Origin: VXNE01 sp965206615
GTDB taxonomy: Bacteria; Pseudomonadota; Gammaproteobacteria; Pseudomonadales; Azotimanducaceae
Length of the DNA: 64,000 nt
Assembly (NCBI GenBank): GCA_965206615.1
Contig: CBDBKI010000004.1
Coordinates: 496,001 to 560,000, forward strand
Direction of reading: 5' to 3'
Shown: positions 29,176 through 37,736 of the stretch, in pieces
Layout: each line of letters starts with the position of its first letter
Numbering within the stretch: position 1 is the stretch's first letter
Made by a program: the position numbers and the translations under genes
Notes under the pieces: generated by a model
What the model saw: the letters and a program-made list of their open reading frames with translations, nothing else
Database searches by the model: none
What the model was told of the DNA's origin: nothing

Positions 29176-30459
29176 TCACGCAGTCCCCTCGGCACTGGCG
29201 CGCCCACGGCCGCGTCGGCGTCGGCGACGCTTCTCCCCGGGACGCATTGCGTCGACCATGGAACCGCGTTGCTCGTCCGACCCGTCCTGGATGTCGGTCC
29301 ACCACTCGGCAAGTTCCGGGTCCGCTTCGCCGGTCTCCGACCGCAGTACCAGGAAGTCGTATGCGGCGCGGAAACGCGGATGGGCCAGCGTCCGCGGCAG
29401 GTTGCGGGGCGCGCGCCGTTCCAGACTGCTCTGCAGGCGCCACACGTCGCGTATGAACATCGACAGTCGTCGCGGGAAGGCGATCGTCAGCTGCTGTTCG
29501 TCGATGACGCCTTGCGCTGCCTTCAGGCGTTCGTCGGCGGCGTTGCTGGCCGTGGCGGACAGCTCCGTGCGGCGCAGGAATTCCGGCCAGCACATTGCGG
29601 CGAGCAGGAAGCCGGGCGTCACGGGCTTGTCCTCGGCGACCCGTTGATCCGTGCTGCCGAGCGCGGCCTGTGCGAGCGCATCGTCTTCTTTCGACAGGGG
29701 GAAGAGAATCTCGGGCAGCCCGAAGCGCCACATGAGCGACCAGGCGGACAAGGCATGACCGTTCATGAAGAGCTTGTTGAACTCGTCGAACAGGCGTGCC
29801 GGCGGGATGGCCGTCAACAACTCGGACATGGGCGCGATCGCGGCGTCCGTCCGTGGATCGAGTTCGAAGCCGAGTTTCGCAGCGAAACGCATCGCACGCA
29901 GGATCCGCACAGGATCTTCCCGCAGCCGTTCGGCCGGCTCGCCGATGATGCGCAACGTACGCGAGGCGATGTCCTCGAGGCCGCCGGTGTAGTCCAGCAC
30001 CGTGTCCTCGATCGGGTCGTAGTACAGCGCATTGATGGTGAAGTCGCGCCGGAAGGCGTCCTCCTCGAGGGTCCCGTAGACGTTGTCGCTGAGCAGCACG
30101 CCATCGGCCGACAGGTGGCTGGCGTCGTACTCGGCGTCGTCCTCGTCGAGATTGCGCCGCCGGAACGTCGACACCTCGATGAACTCGCGGCGAAAGCGCA
30201 CGTGTGCGATCCGGAAGCGGCGCCCGATCAGCCGGGCCCGGGGAAAGACGGCCTTGACCTGTTGCGGCGTTGCCGCGGTCGCGACGTCAAAGTCCTTGGG
30301 CGTACTGCCCAGCAGGAGGTCGCGTACGCAACCGCCGACGAGGAAGGCGTCGTAACCGGCGTCCCGCAGGGTCTTGACGACGGTGACGGCATTGGCCGAG
30401 ACCGTGGCTTCGCTGAGGTTGGGATGTGCGACCCGGACGGGTTTGTGTTCGCTCAACAA
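29176..30459 (-). CDS. pcnB: poly(A) polymerase I
   Basis: About 427 residues; it adds 3' poly(A) tails that promote RNA decay. The nucleotidyltransferase head has FLVGGCVRDLLLGSTPKDFDVAT near residue 40, with the catalytic DxD and a third Asp in a following strand. RRFRIAHV and the INALYYDP segment are typical of PcnB rather than CCA-adding enzymes. The basic C-terminus (RPGEKRRRRRRGRG) also fits. I place the start at TTG 30459 because upstream in-frame sequence (to 30624) overlaps the regulator gene and shows no homology. The exact start is uncertain. Confidence 0.9.
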   Translation of the reverse strand: MLSEHKPVRVAHPNLSEATVSANAVTVVKTLRDAGYDAFLVGGCVRDLLLGSTPKDFDVATAATPQQVKAVFPRARLIGRRFRIAHVRFRREFIEVSTFRRRNLDEDDAEYDASHLSADGVLLSDNVYGTLEEDAFRRDFTINALYYDPIEDTVLDYTGGLEDIASRTLRIIGEPAERLREDPVRILRAMRFAAKLGFELDPRTDAAIAPMSELLTAIPPARLFDEFNKLFMNGHALSAWSLMWRFGLPEILFPLSKEDDALAQAALGSTDQRVAEDKPVTPGFLLAAMCWPEFLRRTELSATASNAADERLKAAQGVIDEQQLTIAFPRRLSMFIRDVWRLQSSLERRAPRNLPRTLAHPRFRAAYDFLVLRSETGEADPELAEWWTDIQDGSDEQRGSMVDAMRPGEKRRRRRRGRGRASAEGTA

Positions 30460-30548
30460 GCTGCGTTCAAGCTGTATTGCGGTCGAGATGGAAGACGATG
30501 TTAGGGCGCTACGACGAAAAAGACAAAAGCGCCGGCGCGGGGAGTACG

Positions 30549-31883
30549 TCAACCGGGGTCGCGGCGCGGACCGCGCTTGCGGGTGCGGCGCCGCGGAATG
30601 CCATGTCGCTTGCGGCGCTCCCACAGGTTCTTGCGACTGATGCCGAGCTTGCCGGCGAGTTCGGTCTCGGTGAACTGGTCCTGATTCTCGGTGACGAAGC
30701 GGACAAAATACTCCTCGAGGGAAACGCCGTCGTCGGCGTCCTGCGCGCCGGCCCTGTCCGGGTGGTCACGACTGCCCGTCTCGATCGCGAGCGACTCGGC
30801 GTGGATCTCACCCCCGTCGGAGAGGATCGTTGCGCGTTCGACCGCGTTCTCGAGTTCGCGCACGTTGCCGGGCCATGGGTATGCCCGGATGGCGGCCAGC
30901 GCGGCGGACGCAAACCGGGGCTCGGGCTTGTTCATCCTGGCGGCCGCGCGACGGCCAAGAATCCTCGCCAGGGCCACGATGTCGTCCCCGCGTTCCCGTA
31001 GCGGCGGGACCGTCAGCGTCACCGCGGCGAGGTAGCCGAGCAGGTCTGCGCGGAACTGCCCGTTCCTGGCGAGCTGGTCGAGGTTGCGATGCGTGGCGGC
31101 GATCACCCGGACATCGGTCGGAGCGCTCGTCTCGGTGGCTGGCTCGCGCAACACGGTCACGAGCCGCGCCTGCGCCTCGAGGGGCAAGTCGCCGACCTCG
31201 TTCAGGAACAGCGTGCCGGCCCCTGCCGCTGCGACGAGCCCCGCCGTCGGCGCGTTCGGGTGCGCGTGGCCGAACAGCTCCGCTTCGATGAGCGTCTCCG
31301 GAATCGCGGCGCAGTTCAACGCCATCATCGGGGCATGGCGACGGGACCCGCGTGCGTGCAGGGCGCGGGCCACAAGTTCCTTGCCGGTACCGGCCTCGCC
31401 CCGTACGAGGACCGCGGCGTCGGTTCGGGCAGCCGCCCGGATGCGCTCGAAGAGCTCGAGCATGGGCGGACAGGCGCCGAATATCGGCCACTCCTCGCCG
31501 GCCTCGCCGGTGTCGGCAGTGGTATCCGCGGCAGTCTGGGGGTCGGCGGAGGCGCGTTCGAGCGCCGCGATCAGGACCCCGGGAGAGACTGGCCATGACA
31601 GGTAGTCGGCCGCGCCTTCCCGGACGGCCGCGACGGCGGCCGGGATGTTTGCGTCCTCCGCAAGCAGCAGCACCGGCGCCGGTCTCGCAAGTGGCACCAG
31701 GGCGATCCCGTCCCCGGAGGGGAGTCGGGCATTGGCGACAACTGCCGCGATGTGTGCGGCGCCGAGACCGCGCGGCCCCGGCAGATCGTCGGCCTCGACG
31801 ACGCCGAAGCCGGAGCGCTCAAGGTAGCCGCGCAGCTGTGCGCGGCGTTGCGCGGCGGGATCGACAACCAGGATGTTCGTCAT
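30549..31883 (-). CDS. degenerate NtrC/CbrB-like response regulator
   Basis: A 444-residue protein with receiver (about 1-115), AAA+ (about 130-365) and Fis-type helix-turn-helix (about 390-435) domains. Walker A is GEAGTGKE near 166. The last domain (FTETELAGKLGISRKNLWERRKRHGIPR) closely resembles that of CbrB, and cbrB also neighbours pcnB in Pseudomonas. Two key features are lost. The receiver has Asn where the phosphoacceptor Asp is expected (VVANARLP) and lacks the conserved Lys. The sigma-54-contacting GAFTGA loop reads NAPTAG. It may therefore act without phosphorylation and without sigma-54. No cognate sensor kinase lies next to it. Confidence 0.85.
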   Translation of the reverse strand: MTNILVVDPAAQRRAQLRGYLERSGFGVVEADDLPGPRGLGAAHIAAVVANARLPSGDGIALVPLARPAPVLLLAEDANIPAAVAAVREGAADYLSWPVSPGVLIAALERASADPQTAADTTADTGEAGEEWPIFGACPPMLELFERIRAAARTDAAVLVRGEAGTGKELVARALHARGSRRHAPMMALNCAAIPETLIEAELFGHAHPNAPTAGLVAAAGAGTLFLNEVGDLPLEAQARLVTVLREPATETSAPTDVRVIAATHRNLDQLARNGQFRADLLGYLAAVTLTVPPLRERGDDIVALARILGRRAAARMNKPEPRFASAALAAIRAYPWPGNVRELENAVERATILSDGGEIHAESLAIETGSRDHPDRAGAQDADDGVSLEEYFVRFVTENQDQFTETELAGKLGISRKNLWERRKRHGIPRRRTRKRGPRRDPG

Positions 31884-31994
31884 AAACCGCCCGATGTTAT
31901 CAGAGCGCCCGCGGGTGAGACCCGGGCCCGGCCGTCGTCAGCGTTGCGTGGGGGATGGCTGGGCGGGACGGCGCCCACGGTTCGCTCGGGTCGG

Positions 31995-32867
31995 TCACAG
32001 GCTCGTCCACGAGCGCAGGCTCCGTCCGCGGGGCAGGACGGCGTCGTCCCAGCGGGACGTCGCCCATCGCAGCTGCTCTTCGGGCGTTTCCAGGTTCGGT
32101 GGTTGCAGTCCGAGCAGTTGGAGCGTCCAGAGTATGTTCCGCGCCGGGAACGTCCCGTGGCGGACCGCCGTGGCGGCGGTACGCTTGGAGAGCTTGGCGC
32201 CGGTGCGGTCGGCGATCACGGGCAGGTGCAGGTAGCGGGGTGGCGTCACGCCCAGGCGGTCCATCAGGAACAGCTGCCGGGGCGTGGCATCCAGCAGATC
32301 GGCGCCGCGTACGATGTCCGTTACGCCCATCGCCGCGTCGTCCACGACGACGGCCAGCGCGTATGCGGCGTACCCGTCCCGACGCGCGACGAGGAAGTCA
32401 CCGGCGGCGGCGAGGTGTTCGCCGCAGCGGCCCTGCAAGCGGTCCAGGAAGGCGTACTCGGTGTGCGGGGCGCGTACCCGGATCGCGGCCTCGGCGGTCG
32501 CGGGGGGCTCACGGCGGCGACAGGTGCCGGGATATACCCGATGGCCGCGCAGATCCCTGCGCGAGCACGTGCAGCGGAAACAGAGCGCCTGCTCCCGGAG
32601 CGCGTCGAGGGCTGCGCGATATCGATCGACGTGGTCGCTCTGACAGGCCACCGGACCGTCCCAGTGCAGCGCGTGGGCCTCCAGGGCGTGCAGGATGTCG
32701 TCCGTGGCGCCCGGAACACTGCGCGGGGCGTCGAGATCGTCGATGCGCAGTCGCCACACGCCTTGTCGGGCACGGGCGTCCAGATAGCTCGCGACGGCGG
32801 TGAACAGCGAGCCGAAGTGCAGCGGCCCGGACGGCGTCGGGGCGAAGCGGCCGACATAGCCGCCCAT
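31995..32867 (-). CDS. gluQ: glutamyl-Q tRNA(Asp) synthetase
   Basis: A 290-residue truncated glutamyl-tRNA synthetase paralogue without an anticodon-binding domain. It attaches glutamate to queuosine-34 of tRNA-Asp. The HIGH motif is FAPTPSGPLHFGSL at residues 8-21 and the KMSKS motif is AKLSKR near 230. Zinc-ligand Cys residues occur in CFRCTCSRRDLRGHRVYPGTC near 95-118. It lies 25 bp downstream of dksA on the same strand, the conserved dksA-gluQ arrangement. Confidence 0.95.
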   Translation of the reverse strand: MGGYVGRFAPTPSGPLHFGSLFTAVASYLDARARQGVWRLRIDDLDAPRSVPGATDDILHALEAHALHWDGPVACQSDHVDRYRAALDALREQALCFRCTCSRRDLRGHRVYPGTCRRREPPATAEAAIRVRAPHTEYAFLDRLQGRCGEHLAAAGDFLVARRDGYAAYALAVVVDDAAMGVTDIVRGADLLDATPRQLFLMDRLGVTPPRYLHLPVIADRTGAKLSKRTAATAVRHGTFPARNILWTLQLLGLQPPNLETPEEQLRWATSRWDDAVLPRGRSLRSWTSL

Positions 32868-32892
32868 TCGACACTAGTGCCGTGTCACGACA

Positions 32893-33432
32893 CTAGGCGT
32901 GGAGCTGCTTTTCGCGCAGTTCCGCCAGCGCCTTGCAGTCCACGCATTGGGAAGCGGTGGGTCGTGCCTCGAGACGCCGCAGGCCGATCTCGACCCCGCA
33001 GGTGTCGCAGTAGCCGTAGTCTTCCTGGTCGATGCGCTCGAGGGTTTCGGCGATCTTCTTGATGAGCTTGCGCTCCCGGTCCCGTGTCTTCAGTTCGATG
33101 CTGAACTCTTCCTCCTGCGTCGCCCGGTCGGCGGGATCGGGGAAATTGGCGGCCTCGTCCTGCATGTGGTTGACGGTTCGGTCGACCTCTTCCATGAGCT
33201 GGTGACGCCATTTCAGCAGGATGTCGCGGAAGTGCTCAAGCTGCGCCGGCCCCATGTACGGTTCGTCCTCTGCCGGCTCATAGGGGATGAAGCTGCGGAA
33301 CGGGGAGTCTGCCTCTGGTGCCTTCATCGACGCCTGCCCTCCGGGTTGGGTGCCTGGACCGTCCGCATGCGAACTGCCGGATGGGCTCGACGAAGCGGGT
33401 TGGGGCGTGGTTGGGGTGTCGTCTGCCGACAT
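32893..33432 (-). CDS. dksA: RNA polymerase-binding transcription factor DksA
   Basis: A 179-residue partner of ppGpp that inserts a coiled coil in the RNAP secondary channel. The coiled-coil tip DxxDxA is in DPADRATQEEEFSIEL near 115. The four-Cys zinc finger is CDTCGVEIGLRRLEARPTASQCVDCK-like, with its Cys pairs near 148 and 169. About 30 extra Ser/Pro/Gly-rich N-terminal residues precede the family core, which begins at the FIPYEP region. ATG 33432 is chosen; the longer open frame upstream does not look coding. Confidence 0.95.
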   Translation of the reverse strand: MSADDTPTTPQPASSSPSGSSHADGPGTQPGGQASMKAPEADSPFRSFIPYEPAEDEPYMGPAQLEHFRDILLKWRHQLMEEVDRTVNHMQDEAANFPDPADRATQEEEFSIELKTRDRERKLIKKIAETLERIDQEDYGYCDTCGVEIGLRRLEARPTASQCVDCKALAELREKQLHA

Positions 33433-33716
33433 GGTGCCTCGATCATGGAAGCTCTGCGCATGCTGCGCGTTCGCGAGGGCGCGTAACCTACCAAAAGCGC
33501 ATTCGATTGACCATGCCGCCGGAACGCGTTGGATCTCTCCCGGAAAAGGCGCCCACGGCGAGCGCGTCGGGTCGTGGCGGCGGCGGGTCAGGATGCTGCG
33601 GACGGAGGCGTGTTCGATGGGACATGAGCGGCCGCCCCATTCCACCGCATTGGACTTGCGTGGTCCCGCACGATACCGTTGCGGTTTTTTTCCACTGACG
33701 GTTTGGGAGGGATGCA

Positions 33717-35372
33717 ATGGCCACGGTTGATGGCGCGACCCTGATGGCGCGAAGCCTCAAGGCGCAGGGCGTCGATTACATGTTCGGTATCGTGGGTTTT
33801 CCGGTGCAGGGCGTAGCGGCGGCGGCGCAGAAGGAAGGCATCACGTTCATCGGCATGCGCAACGAGCAGTCGGCGAGCTACGCGGCGCAGGCGGCGAGCT
33901 ACCTCACCGGCCGGACACAGGCGTGCCTCGTGGTGTCCGGGCCTGGCGTGATCCACGCCTTCGCCGGTCTCGCGAACGCCCGTGAGAACTGCTGGCCCAT
34001 GCTCCTGATCGGCGGAGCTTCGCCGACCTACCAGAACGGCATGGGTGCCTTCCAGGAGGAGCGACAGACGGAACTGGCGTCGCCGTATTGCAAGTACGCG
34101 CAGGAGATCGATCGGGTCGAGCGCATCCCGTACTACGTCGAGCAGTCGGTCCGCAGCTCGCAGAACGGGCGTCCGGGACCGGTCTACCTGAACTTCCCCG
34201 ACAACATCATCCAGGGCCAGGCGGAAGAAGAGAATGTCGTGGTTGTCGCGCCCCCGGCCGAGCTGGTACGCCCGCAGGCGGACCCCGGCGCCGTGGAGCG
34301 CGCGCTCGACGCGCTCGAGTCCGCGGAGCGGCCGCTGGTCGTCCTGGGCAAGGGGATGGCGTGGTCCCGGGCCGAGGACGAAGTACGCGAGTTCATCGAC
34401 CGCACGCAGTTGCCGTTCCTGGCGTCGCCCATGGGCAAGGGCATCATGCCGGATGAGCATCCGCTGTCCGTGGGAGCGGCGCGCAGCACCGCGCTGCGGG
34501 AGGCGGACGTCGTGTTCCTGATGGGCGCGCGGCTGAACTGGATCATGCACTTCGGCCTGCCGCCGCGCTTCAAGCCGGGGGTGCGCGTCATCCAGCTCGA
34601 TATCGAGCAGGAAGAGATCGGCCGCAACGTGCCGGCGGAAGTGGCCCTGGTCGGCGACGGCAAGGCCGTGGCCGGGCAGTTGAACACCGCGCTCTCCAAC
34701 CGCCAGTGGTTCTATCCCGCCGAGACGGACTGGCGCACCACGCTGCAGGAAAAGGCCGAGGCGAACGCCGAGGCGATTCGCCCGATGGTCGAAGACGAAT
34801 CCTCGCCGATCAACTATTACCGCGCTTATCGGGACATCGTCGAGTGGCTGCCGGACGACGCCATCATCATCGGCGAGGGCGCCAACACCATGGACATCGG
34901 CAGGACGCAGATGCCGAACCGCGCGCCGCGGCACCGGCTGGACGCGGGCACGTACGGCACGATGGGTATCGGCCTCGGTTTCGCGGTCGCGGCGGCCGTC
35001 ACCAACCCGGACAAGCCGGTGGTGTCGGTGCAGGGCGACAGCGCCTTCGGATTCTCCGGCATGGAGATCGAGACGATGCTGCGCTACAAGCTGCCGGTCA
35101 AGCTGATCGTCCTCAACAACGGCGGCATCGGCGGGGGCATCGGACCCCTCGAGGAAGGCCAGACGCCGCCGCCCTTCTACCTGACGTACGGCGCGCACTA
35201 CGAGGGCATGATGGAAGCGCTGGGCGGCAGGGGCTTCTACGTCGAGAACACCGAGGACCTGCGTGGCGCCCTCGACGAGGCCATGGCCTTTGACGGTCCG
35301 ACGCTGGTCAACGTGGCCCTCAACCCGAAGGCGGGACGCAAACCGCAGCAGTTCGGCTGGCTGACGACCTGA
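33717..35372 (+). CDS. ThDP-dependent 2-hydroxyacyl-CoA lyase / oxalyl-CoA decarboxylase-like enzyme
   Basis: A 551-residue thiamine-diphosphate enzyme with the three usual domains. The N-terminal Pyr domain has YMFGIVGFPVQG and the catalytic Glu in GMRNEQSASYAAQAASYLTG near residue 50, then VVSGPGVIHA. The central domain spans about 190-330. The PP domain has the ThDP/Mg2+ motif GDSAFGFSGMEIET near 441 followed by LNNGGIGGG. The N-terminal half is most like 2-hydroxyacyl-CoA lyases, which cleave 2-hydroxyacyl-CoA to formyl-CoA and an aldehyde. Oxalyl-CoA decarboxylase is the main alternative. A strong GGGAGGG site precedes ATG 33717. There is no frc-like CoA transferase nearby. Confidence 0.85.
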   Translation: MATVDGATLMARSLKAQGVDYMFGIVGFPVQGVAAAAQKEGITFIGMRNEQSASYAAQAASYLTGRTQACLVVSGPGVIHAFAGLANARENCWPMLLIGGASPTYQNGMGAFQEERQTELASPYCKYAQEIDRVERIPYYVEQSVRSSQNGRPGPVYLNFPDNIIQGQAEEENVVVVAPPAELVRPQADPGAVERALDALESAERPLVVLGKGMAWSRAEDEVREFIDRTQLPFLASPMGKGIMPDEHPLSVGAARSTALREADVVFLMGARLNWIMHFGLPPRFKPGVRVIQLDIEQEEIGRNVPAEVALVGDGKAVAGQLNTALSNRQWFYPAETDWRTTLQEKAEANAEAIRPMVEDESSPINYYRAYRDIVEWLPDDAIIIGEGANTMDIGRTQMPNRAPRHRLDAGTYGTMGIGLGFAVAAAVTNPDKPVVSVQGDSAFGFSGMEIETMLRYKLPVKLIVLNNGGIGGGIGPLEEGQTPPPFYLTYGAHYEGMMEALGGRGFYVENTEDLRGALDEAMAFDGPTLVNVALNPKAGRKPQQFGWLTT

Positions 35373-35441
35373 CGGCAGCAACGGCGGCCTCGCGGCGAGT
35401 ACCTGCCCGGACGGAAGTCCGGGCCGGCCATATTGCAGTAG

Positions 35442-35493
35442 TTGACAACACGCGGTGTCCCGGCTCCTATAGGGGGAGCCCGACTTTCGGGCT
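35442..35493 (+). promoter_or_regulatory. candidate promoter and leader hairpin upstream of 35512
   Basis: A consensus -35 TTGACA at 35442-35447 is followed after about 19 bp by CTATAG (35467-35472), a possible -10. A 7-bp hairpin AGCCCGA/TCGGGCT with loop CTT lies just downstream (35477-35493), before the start at 35512. The spacing is longer than ideal. Confidence 0.4.
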
Positions 35494-35511
35494 GACCGGT
35501 CGGAGTGGGTC

Positions 35512-35913
35512 ATGATCCTGGAAGAGAAAGCCATTGAGTTGCTGCTGCGTTCGCCGCGCCTCGAGGCAGGGACGATCCTCGATCTGCTCGATGTCGGCGA
35601 CCGTGAGTTCCGCGAGATGGCGCAGCGCAATCGCACCATCGCGAAACTGCTCGAAGCCCGCCGCGCCGGGGAACTCAAGGCACCGAAGTCGGAGCCCGTA
35701 CAGTGTCAGGCCTGCTCGGAGTGGTTTGTGCCGTACGGCTCATCCCGTTTCTGTTCGGACACCTGCAGGACGGCGGGGCTGATCCGGGACCAGGGGCGCG
35801 CGCGCATGCGGCGGCGCAGCCACGATTGCTCGCGAGTCCCGGTGGGGGATGGAGACGAGCCGGGACCGCCGTCGAACGACGGCGTGCCGTCCAGACCAAA
35901 ACTCAAGGAGTAA
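35512..35913 (+). CDS. uncharacterised protein with a small zinc-ribbon-like motif
   Basis: A 133-residue protein that I do not recognise. The N-terminal 55 residues are predicted helical with regular Leu/Ile (MILEEKAIELLLRSPRLE..). A CQAC..(15)..CSDTC pattern at residues 69-90, within VQCQACSEWFVPYGSSRFCSD, resembles a zinc ribbon or a treble-clef finger. The C-terminus is Arg-rich and then Pro/Asp-rich and probably disordered. Its end overlaps the ribosome-binding site of the downstream DUF3604 gene (stop TAA 35911-35913; next ATG 35919), so the two are translated as a pair. Confidence 0.65.
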   Translation: MILEEKAIELLLRSPRLEAGTILDLLDVGDREFREMAQRNRTIAKLLEARRAGELKAPKSEPVQCQACSEWFVPYGSSRFCSDTCRTAGLIRDQGRARMRRRSHDCSRVPVGDGDEPGPPSNDGVPSRPKLKE

Positions 35914-35918
35914 ACACC

Positions 35919-37700
35919 ATGCGTCAGGTCATCCTGGCCGCCTTGCTGGCTTGCGCCGCCGTCTCGGCGGGCGCACAGCGAAACGTCTATTTCGGAGACC
36001 TGCACATCCACACCCGCTACTCGTTCGATGCGTTCCTGTTCGGGACCCGGACGAACCCGGACGACGCCTACGCCTTCGCCCGCGGCGAATCGCTGCGGCA
36101 TCCGTCGGGCTTCGACATGCAGCTCGACCGGCCGCTCGACTTCTACGCCGTGACGGACCACGGCTTCTACCTCGGCATGTGGTCGGCGATGACCGACCCG
36201 TCCCACCCGCTGCACGACGATCCCGAGGCACGGACGTTCCTCGACGCGAAGACCACGACCGAACGCCGCCAGGCGTTCCGCACGGCGGGCCAGTTCCTGA
36301 CCCGGAACTTCAGCGAGGGCGATGTCAAGAGCGCCTGGGCAGACATCATCGCGTCCGCCAACCGCAATAACGCGCCAGGCGAGTTCACGACCTTCATCGC
36401 CTACGAATACACTTCGTCGTACCCGACCGACCGCGGCAACCTGCACCGCAACGTCGTCTTCCGCGGCGACGCGGCCCCGGACATCCCGTTCTCGCGGCTC
36501 GACTCGCTGAACCCGGAGGAACTCTGGGCGTGGATGGACGTGCAGCGGCAACGGGGCATGGACGCGATCGCGATTCCACACAATTCCAACGGTTCGAACG
36601 GCCACATGTTCGAACTCACCCAGACCGATGGCAGCGCGATCGACGCGGACTACGCCTCGACGCGGATGCGCAACGAACCCCTGATCGAGAACACCCAGAT
36701 CAAGGGCACGTCGGACACGCACCCCTTCCTGTCGCCCAATGACGAGTGGGCGGACTTCGAGATCATGCCCTACCGCGTCGCGACGCAGCTCCGGAGCCGT
36801 CCCCAGGGCAGCTACGCGCGCGAGGCGTGGCTCAACGGCCTGTCGATGCAGGAGGCGGATGGCCTCAATCCCTATCGTTTCGGCGTGGTCGGGGCGAGCG
36901 ACACGCATAACAGCGGCGAAGTGTTCGACGAGGACCGCTTTGTCAGCAAAGTCGGCACGCTCGACAGCGATGCGGTGGGCAGGGGATCGGTGCCCGTCAA
37001 TCCGGATGACGAGATTCCCGGCTATCGGGAGACAGCGGCCACCTACTTCGGCGCGTCGGGAATCGCCGCGGTGTGGGCGGAAGAGAACACGCGGGGCTCC
37101 ATCTTCGATGCGTTCCGCCGCAAGGAGACCTATTCCACGACCGGCACCTGGATCCGACTGCGCTTCTTCGGCGGTTATGGCCTGTCGGAGGACATGCTGG
37201 ATGCCGACAACGTCGGGGAGGCATACGAGGCGGGCGTGCCGATGGGCGGGGACCTCGTCGCGCAGGAGTCCGGCACGCCGGGCTTCCTTGTCCAGGCGGT
37301 GCAGGATCCCCAGGCCGCCAAGCTCCAGCGCCTGCAGATCGTCAAGGGCTGGGTCGCGGACGGCCGCGCGCAGGAGCAGGTGTACGACGTGGCCTGCTCC
37401 GACGGTCTCGCCGTCGACCCCGCAACGCACCGCTGCCCGGACAACGGGGCGACGGTGGACATCTCGGACTGCAGCATCTCGGAGGGGGTCGGGGCTTCGG
37501 AGCTGTCGACGCTCTGGCACGATCCCGACTTCGATCCGGACGAGCGCGCGTTCTACTACGTTCGCGTGCTGGAGAACCCGACGTGCCGGTGGTCGACCTG
37601 GGACGCCATTCGCGCGGGAACGGCTCCGCGCCAGAGTATCGCGACCACGATACAGGAGCGGGCGTTCTCGTCGCCGATCTGGTACGACCCGGCCGGGTAG
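35919..37700 (+). CDS. secreted DUF3604 (PHP-like) protein
   Basis: A 593-residue protein with an N-terminal signal peptide (residues 1-19, RQVILAALLACAAVSAGAQ). It continues NVYFGDLHIHTRYSFDAF, the start of DUF3604 proteins, where the DLHxH pattern resembles the metal site of the PHP phosphoesterase superfamily. Further candidate metal ligands are TDHGFYLG near residue 88, IPHNSNGSNGHMF near 222 and GASDTHNSG near 327. The family is often found in marine bacteria and has no proven reaction. ATG 35919 has an ideal AAGGAG site inside the preceding stop region. Confidence 0.85.
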   Translation: MRQVILAALLACAAVSAGAQRNVYFGDLHIHTRYSFDAFLFGTRTNPDDAYAFARGESLRHPSGFDMQLDRPLDFYAVTDHGFYLGMWSAMTDPSHPLHDDPEARTFLDAKTTTERRQAFRTAGQFLTRNFSEGDVKSAWADIIASANRNNAPGEFTTFIAYEYTSSYPTDRGNLHRNVVFRGDAAPDIPFSRLDSLNPEELWAWMDVQRQRGMDAIAIPHNSNGSNGHMFELTQTDGSAIDADYASTRMRNEPLIENTQIKGTSDTHPFLSPNDEWADFEIMPYRVATQLRSRPQGSYAREAWLNGLSMQEADGLNPYRFGVVGASDTHNSGEVFDEDRFVSKVGTLDSDAVGRGSVPVNPDDEIPGYRETAATYFGASGIAAVWAEENTRGSIFDAFRRKETYSTTGTWIRLRFFGGYGLSEDMLDADNVGEAYEAGVPMGGDLVAQESGTPGFLVQAVQDPQAAKLQRLQIVKGWVADGRAQEQVYDVACSDGLAVDPATHRCPDNGATVDISDCSISEGVGASELSTLWHDPDFDPDERAFYYVRVLENPTCRWSTWDAIRAGTAPRQSIATTIQERAFSSPIWYDPAG

Positions 37701-37736
37701 GGCCGCCGGCCACGCGTCGGTAGTCGAGACCTCCGC

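Noticed and set aside
27537..29456. 639-codon plus-strand frame over panB and the deoxynucleoside kinase
   Set aside because: Antisense shadow; the minus-strand genes have full family motifs and correct lengths.
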